This document shows, piece after piece, positions 57,856-64,000 of a DNA stretch of 64,000 bases. A program made the position numbers and the translations under genes. The DNA comes from Kappaphycus alvarezii (lineage: Eukaryota > Rhodophyta > Florideophyceae > Gigartinales > Solieriaceae): positions 62,001-126,000 of the forward strand of contig NADL03000069.1 in NCBI GenBank assembly GCA_002205965.3. The letters run 5' to 3'. Within the stretch, counting starts at the first letter, position 1, and the number at the start of each line of letters is the position of its first letter. Below the pieces are notes generated by a model, which was not told the DNA's origin, did no database searches, and was given only the letters and a program-made list of their open reading frames with translations.

Positions 57856-58844
57856 AAAAATAACTTAAACAGCTTGCTTACCTCCTGCTTGATATTCAGC
57901 ATAGGATAATCGTGCGAAATATTAAACGTATTAACTGGAAGGAAGTCCACAGTGATTCGGAAAGGAGGACCTGGCCTCGGACCAAGGAGAGGGCAGAGGC
58001 CTGTAGCGATTCTGCATTTGCACGCTAAATGGTTGTTAGCAAGATCACAAACAAAGTCAAACAAAAATTTCCGTTTTTCCTGGAAAAAATTTCGGAGTCG
58101 TACTTTGGTGGGGCCGGCGTTATGAGTCTACGTGATTTTCAGGGGTGCTATGTTCGCCGGGGCACCCGAGAAGAACGTAGTTCTAAAAACGCCAATATGA
58201 TCCATTAGCATATCTCTCAGTATCGGATTGTAATTTTTTGGAAGTCCATTCCTCGCAGAGTCCTCCATGCTATGCTGTATAGCACCTTTAATGTTTTCAT
58301 GTTGTTCGACGTCCCAATGGTCTAATAGTGGGGATCTAGGAAAAGGATCTGACTCTGATTCTCATAGTAATTAAAGTGTGGTCGATGCGTTCTGTCATGT
58401 AGTGTTGTCCTAGACCGCCAGGATACAGTATTCGCTAGTTGTTTAGTCTAGCAGCCATCAAAAGTCCGACGAATCCTATTATGTTGCATGTTGGCTTCGG
58501 CGGTAAGCTGGATAAACTACAATCAGTGCCATCAAGCCCGGCTCTATTTGCTTCCAGAAGCGTCTTTGTATCAACACAAAAATGTCGAAGTACTGGAAAG
58601 CAGATGATAAGCTGTTCATCTGCTAGATCATCGTCAGGCACTAAAAACGTAATATAATTCAAAGCCAAAGGCGGGAAGAACGGGATAGTGCTGTAAGAGG
58701 GACTTTCCATGACATTGGGAACTTAAATATCTGAACTTCTTGATTGTTTGCTTTCAATGCTACCCGTACTAGTACTGGGCTTACGGATCTCATCTTCCCG
58801 ATTCCATGTATTACAGAAACTTCAGCCAAAGTTGAAGAGGCCAT
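57856..58844 (-). pseudogene. gypsy protease region and reverse transcriptase first half
   Basis: From right to left: NNQEVQIFKFPMSW, NYITFLVPDDDLADEQLIIC, FPVLRHFCVDTKTLLEANRA, GLDGTDCSL (58680-58490), a pattern of gypsy aspartic protease tails (D..IG.P.L..LG.D...LL). Then PGPPFRITVDFLPVNTFN and HDYPMLNIKQEVSKLFKLF (58000-57862), the VDLRPVN..T....YPMP block of reverse transcriptase, stopping at the copia-2 edge. Confidence 0.75.
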
Positions 58845-59499
58845 CTTTCATGACTCCCGTCTTCTTAGCGCCCTACGACCTTTTTTGATGCACTGCCCTC
58901 AATAACATTTGTGGGAAATGAGGCAGGCTCCTTAAAAATTTCAGTAAGCCTGCTGGTAGGTTTTTATATCACTGCTATTACAGTCTAAAGAGTATTAGGA
59001 TAGGTAGATCCAAATGTTAATAAATAGTTCCAACTTGAATAAATAAATAAATGCCGCAATTGGACTTCGAATGAATAATGAATAGAAAACCAAATTTAAT
59101 GATAGCTGATTGAGGAGAATATTTGATAGCCCAAGGATGTAAAAATATTTCTAACCACTTAGACTATTTATACTCTACACCAGGTTGAACCTGCTACAAA
59201 ATCAGGTGAGCCGTTCAATAATTTTGGTAGACATAATTCAGGCTCAGAAATAATTATTGCAGTATTTTCCAGGTAAGCAATCATCCAGATAATAATTTGT
59301 TGGTACCATAAATACAATAATTAGCGTGTATAATATAAAAACTCAGCTGTAGGACATAAAAATTATTTGACACTGAATTCAGCATAAAATAGCGCCAGTG
59401 TATATTGATAAAATTATTCCTTGATGAGTCACAATAAATATAAATTGTGGTCTCAATATAAAATATTGTTCCACAATTCAGCATCACTGTAGGACACCG

Positions 59500-60262
59500 G
59501 AATAGAGATTAAAATATTTGGTCAATTTTTACACAGTCTCTTTTTCTCGTTTTCTTGTTCCGAGTCGATTTAAATGGCCCTTCACGAGACTGCTCGGCAG
59601 CTAGCTTGCTTTTGAGTTCGGCATTTCGGGTTATATCCGGACAATCATCTATCCAATGTTTGATTATTTTTGATTTGCAGTAACCAAATAAACACAAAGG
59701 GGGATTACTTTGGATCGATACGTATTGCGCTTTCTTCTTTTTGTACCCTTTCCATTACAAGTGGTGTCCTGCGTTGATCCTTTGCTTCTCCCGAAACTTT
59801 TATCATGTCCTCTACCCATATTTGTAGTGCTTCCATGCGACTTCATACTAGTACTTGGACCGGCATCAATCTTTTCAACGCATCAGAAAGTTCAAATGTA
59901 CGCTTCATAAAACCTTATAAATCCCTATCTATGTTACTCAGAGCATATCATACATCATTCTCAAGAAGCGTGCGTAGTTGAAGCGGGTTCATTGCTGATA
60001 AGGCGTGATGCACGCAAAGCGTAAGGTTATTTGTCAGAGTCCACTTCAACCTAGATTGTCGAAGATGAGATGTATAGGACATAAAAAACATTTCCCTTCG
60101 ACTTCCAGCAGACTTGATAGTCATGTCCGCTTTTTAAATCCTTTTCTCCTATGTTCCAAGTTTGCTGTAGTCAGAGTTCTCTCTGAATCTTCAGCCTTCT
60201 TCTCAGGATATGACCGCAGGACGTCCTCCAAAAGCTCTGTAGATCAGAAACACCTCCAATAA
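59500..60262 (-). pseudogene. gypsy gag, decayed
   Basis: IIKHWIDDCPDITRNAELKS then KLAAEQSREGPF (59660-59590) is the zinc-knuckle tail of gypsy gag, read across one shift, with a basic Lys/Arg-rich stretch before it (GKGTKRRKRN). Further right, pieces such as ILRRRLKIQREL suggest the capsid part. Weak but in the expected place between protease and 5' LTR. I see nothing clear in 58900-59500. Confidence 0.5.
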
Positions 60263-60656
60263 ACCCTATATCAATAAATTGTTCCAACTGGCCGCTATCA
60301 ATGCAGAGCTTCATCGTGAGAGAATTGATTGGCTCGGTAGTAACAGCTCCATTTACTGTGAGCTAGGAGGTGCAAGCTGCAAGCTCGCGACAATAAATAC
60401 CCTACTGTCGCAAAAATGACGGATAGACTCGGCATCAAGAAGTGAGAGTCGTGGATAGTCCATAGACCTGGGCAAAACGTTTGTGCTTGCTTGTTGCCCT
60501 TGGTGTCAACGTGATCCCGCGGTTCCCCCTGCTGGGGGGGAGATGTTAAACTCTCGCCAAACATTGGTTGTCATGCCCTTGTTCAGCTGCAAAAATTTGC
60601 GGCTCAGATATTCATAATGTTTTCTAGTCACAACACAGCGAGGCATTGGTGTTTAG

Positions 60657-60955
60657 TGATCACTCTGCACGCCAGCAGACGGCCGTGAATAAATTGTTTT
60701 CCTTTTTGATAAGATCGAGATTAACTTTTTTTAGAATTCGATTCTGCCCATACAGACAGGTAATATACTATTTTTCTGATTTGGACCGAGACTGACGGTT
60801 CAAGTAAATGAAACTTGAAGAAGAGACTCTCGGACTCTCCCTACAGCAATTATCAGAATTAAAAGCAGACAGTTGAGTAAAATTGATGGAGCGGTGTTGC
60901 AATTTGCACGTTGAATGCTATTTATCGTCAATTACCTAGCTATAATACCTGGCCA
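60657..60955 (-). repeat. 5' LTR of the gypsy element
   Basis: Plus-strand reading TGATCACTCTGCACGCC ... AATACCTGGCCA. Partner of 50538-50840. Confidence 0.75.
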
Positions 60956-62400
60956 AAATTGGAGAGAAGGAGATACATAATTAAAATACAACATTTACCA
61001 ATAATGACAGCCCAAATTAACATGAAATGATCGTTGTTCTAATTTCTGCTCTCTTGGACTCAAATTCTTTGCAAGTTGAGAATATTTTGTTTGCTAAGGT
61101 TAGGACTTACCAAACTGTGCCCTTGAGTTTACTTTGACCATCATTAAGTACCCATCAAGAGCTTAGAGCAAAGTTGTAGTACAAGTAAATCTACCTAACC
61201 CCACTATCGTATTTAGGCTTAAACTGCCACGAATACGGTAGGAGACAGCCACAAACTTAAAGGTCTCCCAGAAGAGAACTCCTCAGTGAATTTCATCCAC
61301 ATACTCGAGTAACATGCTACATCCAGAGGATGCAGCAAGAATGCAGTAATACTAAACCTCTGATTTCACCCCAAAATCAGCCATGTATCAGAAAGACTAT
61401 GACTGATCTAACAATGATATGCCGTAAAATAAAAATCACAATCATAACATGAAATAACTATCAAACGTAGAGTAGAAATGAGGAGATGGCAATGTTGAGC
61501 ATTTGTCGACTACCCTGATTTTATGGACGACAATTTTCAAAAACTTTGTTGACTCTGCTTACCAGCCTGAGGATATGGATGCGATAGATATGGATTTCCT
61601 CAGGAGTGGCAATTTGGATCAGAAAACTGTATCGTAATATGAGTGGGAAAATAATGTGGAAGACCCCGAAGAGTTTGACAGTAACCTTTCCAAATCATTG
61701 TGTAATCACTATAGAAGGTTTCACAGAGACTCTTGCCAATGTTCAGAGCTGATAAACTTTGATGGAAATTAAGAGACTATTCGAAAACTAATTTCAGACC
61801 GTTAATTGCGGAAAAAATATCTGCACAAGAGATTCATGTGAACATCGCTTTATTTAAAAGAATAGAAAAAAAGCAACTGAGTTTCTTTAACAATACCCTT
61901 AAATCCAACATATCTGCAAAAAGGGTCAGATAAATCATCATTCGCATTCAGATCAACATTGCTTTGCGGTGATTACAGATCCGCGCTCATGTCCCATAAT
62001 TGCTTCGTCTCTAATGATGAAATGGGATACAAGCTCATTTGCCCTCAGAGTAGTACCCAAAGTTGAACGTCAGTCCGGACATATTATACTGCACTGTTAT
62101 TTCTACAGAGGTAAATTCCCCAAGTCTATTGCTAAGCTTCAAGCAGACTGCGAAAAAGTGTCAACAATAGCTTCGTAGAGAACCTCATCAAATTGGTTAG
62201 CTGAGCGGAAAATGTAATAATATCATCACTTGGTCGCACTACGCTCGGCCAAAAATGGATTCCATTTACATAGTGAATAGAAGCCGTTGAGCATGCCATT
62301 TAAGCCAAGAATATGGTACCACATTTAGCCGCAAAGGAATTTCCGCACCATGTATTGTAAACAAAAATTCTCAAATATATCTGTGGATTCCAGAAAGCCC
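60956..62400 (+). other. decayed stretch, possibly copia-3 middle
   Basis: Only short frames. PEDMDAIDMDFLRSGNLDQK and WENNVEDPEEFDSNLSKSL (61570-61700) and ITDPRSCPIIASSLMMKWDT (61971-62030) are compatible with a copia pol but not diagnostic. Confidence 0.3.
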
Positions 62401-63190
62401 CGAAGCATTGGCACAAATTGATCAACGGATCGAAAAGTTGATTGTATTTGATGCACTGAGCTCCACGGTTGCGTATGTTCAAGATGTTTGGAATAAGGTA
62501 CGATTTATTTGCTTAAAATGTCGAGGACCCTTTATTGTTCGTACTGAGACATCTTATTGAGGAATTCATGAGTACTTTATAAGGAAGATTTGTCAAACTA
62601 CTGACCTTAGAATTCCGAAAGTTTTCCTAGGTGTGAAACTGTAGCATTGCTCAAAAAGTAATTTTCCTCTCGAAATCTGCCTTTGCAGATAAAATGGTCT
62701 GAAAAACAAAAAAAACTAAAAAACGTCAACCGGGATTAATACATCTGCCGTGTAACAGAAAAAAACTCGTGACTCTTGAAAAAGTGAGAACGATGAAGTA
62801 ATTACCTTATTCTAAACGCTTTGGCTCTGTAATAAATCTTCTCAATAGGAGTAGGCCTTAATTAAGCACTGCAGACTCGATACAAGGAAAAGCCATGGCT
62901 GATCCATCCACTTGGCATTACAATGCGGTAAAAAATGTTGTAAAGTACATACTCGAACCAAATAATTGGTCATTTTACTGAGAACGACAGGCGGCTCTCA
63001 CGTAAAGACTAAGGTGGAAGTCTGGTGCGATGCGGACTGGGAACAGGACAAAGAAAGGTGACGTTCGAGATTTGGCCTTATTTTTATGATCGATGATAGC
63101 CATATAATGTGGAGCTAAAAACTTCAAACATGCGTGATATTATCTTCTGCTGAATCAGAGTTTATTTCAGAGTTTATTTCTTTGTTGACA
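62401..63190 (+). mobile_element. copia-3 remnant, right part: reverse transcriptase end and RNase H
   Basis: ICQTTDLRIPKVFLGVK (about 62588-62638) matches the copia block F.MTDLG.P..FLG. Then DPSTWHYNAVKNVVKYIL (62902-62955), KVEVWCDADWEQDKE (63011-63055, RNase H Asp), RSRFGLIFMIDDSHIMW and VILSSAESEF (63135-63160). The order is right for one copia pol. With the gag-protease piece at 49579-50500 on the other side of the gypsy, both may be halves of one interrupted element. Confidence 0.65.
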
Positions 63191-63200
63191 TGTATCAAAT

Positions 63201-64000
63201 ATTAAACAAATATGTTAAATGTTCTGGAAGAGTTAGGACTTATAAAACCTGCCTCCCGTTTATTCTAAAGACAGGCGTCGTTCTAATAGCCGGTCAGATG
63301 CGGATTTCAACCTGAAACGTGTCCGATATATGAAACGGGTAATTTACACGTTGTATGCATTCAGATCGTTTCCAAAACTATCAAATGAACTTCATATGAG
63401 CAGAGTAGAGCTAAACTGTTCAATAATATCCTAGCAAGATGCTTATTTAGAACAGACTTTAGACTGGACGAAAAAGCTGAACCAATGTCTCATAATTTTA
63501 AGGTCTGGGATTCAGTCTAGAGGGTGTCCGAAAAGAATGTGGTTTTGAAACGATTTATATGAAAGATAGCTGTAACATTTAGCTAACTATCACTCGAGAG
63601 CAAGGTCCTGGGCAAATTAGAGAGGTTGTAGATTTCTTCACAGTCGCGGTCCTTCGATATGACGACAGTCTAATAAACTTTAATTTTCTACACTGAACGA
63701 GTAAAGTGGTTGTCGCAAAAATGGAAACGATAATTTTTGGAATCCTCAAAGAACATTAAAAGCTTATTATCTCAAGAAAAAATGATATTTTTACTTAAAA
63801 CTAAAATTCCTACGCATGATTTTCGCCACGTATTGTATCATTTAAGGTTACTTCCACAAATAATCACCATATATAGACTTTTAGATTCGTTAAATCCGTT
63901 AATCGGATTTTTATGACCTTATTGAAACACAAAATTCGTTGTAAAAACTCATTCGTGGTCCCTCAAGAACAAGGCAGGAATTTTTACATCTCTTTACAGC
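63201..64000. other. no gene seen
   Basis: AT-rich; only short frames. Confidence 0.4.

Larger units (their letters stand above)
50538..60955 (-). mobile_element. Ty3/gypsy LTR retrotransposon, interrupted by copia-2
   Basis: Related repeats at 50538-50840 and 60657-60955 bound a minus-strand element. In transcription order: gag with a zinc-knuckle-like CKSKIIKHWIDDC (about 59690-59600), protease region, reverse transcriptase first half (to 57856), [copia-2], reverse transcriptase second half (53049-52835), RNase H or connection (52705-52350), integrase (52230-51990), integrase tail (51290-51085). Reverse transcriptase before integrase is the gypsy order. Every domain has stops or shifts. 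No clear target duplication was seen, consistent with age. Confidence 0.85.

Overview
The window looks like nuclear DNA of a eukaryote: a GT-AG intron of about 100 bases with a CTGAC branch-like site, TATA boxes 120-127 bases before start codons, secreted and membrane-anchored proteins, and LINE, Ty1/copia and Ty3/gypsy retroelements. The copia and gypsy protein flavours (an LDDGAPYS protease, a Tudor-like insert, a gypsy pol with YWQL and LDD motifs) remind me of oomycete and algal or other protist elements more than of animals or plants, but I cannot assign the species. No prokaryotic operons, rRNA, tRNA or CRISPR arrays were seen.

Host genes are few. At 4996-6171 (+) lies a membrane-anchored trypsin-like protein whose catalytic His and Ser are replaced by Gln and Glu, so it is probably a non-enzymatic binding protein. 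Three scattered copies encode a small secreted six-cysteine basic peptide: 16834-17110 (+, broken), 33854-34132 (-, intact) and 43290-43553 (-, intact). Each has a TATA box at nearly the same distance. A short minus-strand piece at 14643-15028 carries a lipase-type nucleophile elbow (GHSLGG). A few further open frames (808-1092 with AT-hooks, 3643-4212, 32057-32383, an acidic decayed locus at 30266-31119) are unassigned.

The rest is layered mobile DNA. A LINE (7.6-14.45 kb) is split by copia-1 (8311-13365), whose LTRs differ at about three positions. The block 17.1-32 kb is AT-rich and gene-poor, with only faint gypsy remnants. From 33 to 48 kb are LINE scraps and several dispersed short repeats (R1, R2, R3). 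From 49.5 to 63.2 kb is a nest: an old copia-3 remnant (gag-protease on the left, reverse transcriptase and RNase H on the right) flanks a minus-strand gypsy (50538-60955), whose reverse transcriptase is split by copia-2 (53050-57855). LTR divergence rises outward from copia-2 to the gypsy, as expected for successive insertions.

Coding frames of all the elements are interrupted by many one- or two-base shifts. Some could be real decay and some could be sequencing indels; the same caution applies to the single frameshift in the trypsin-like gene and the broken peptide copy.
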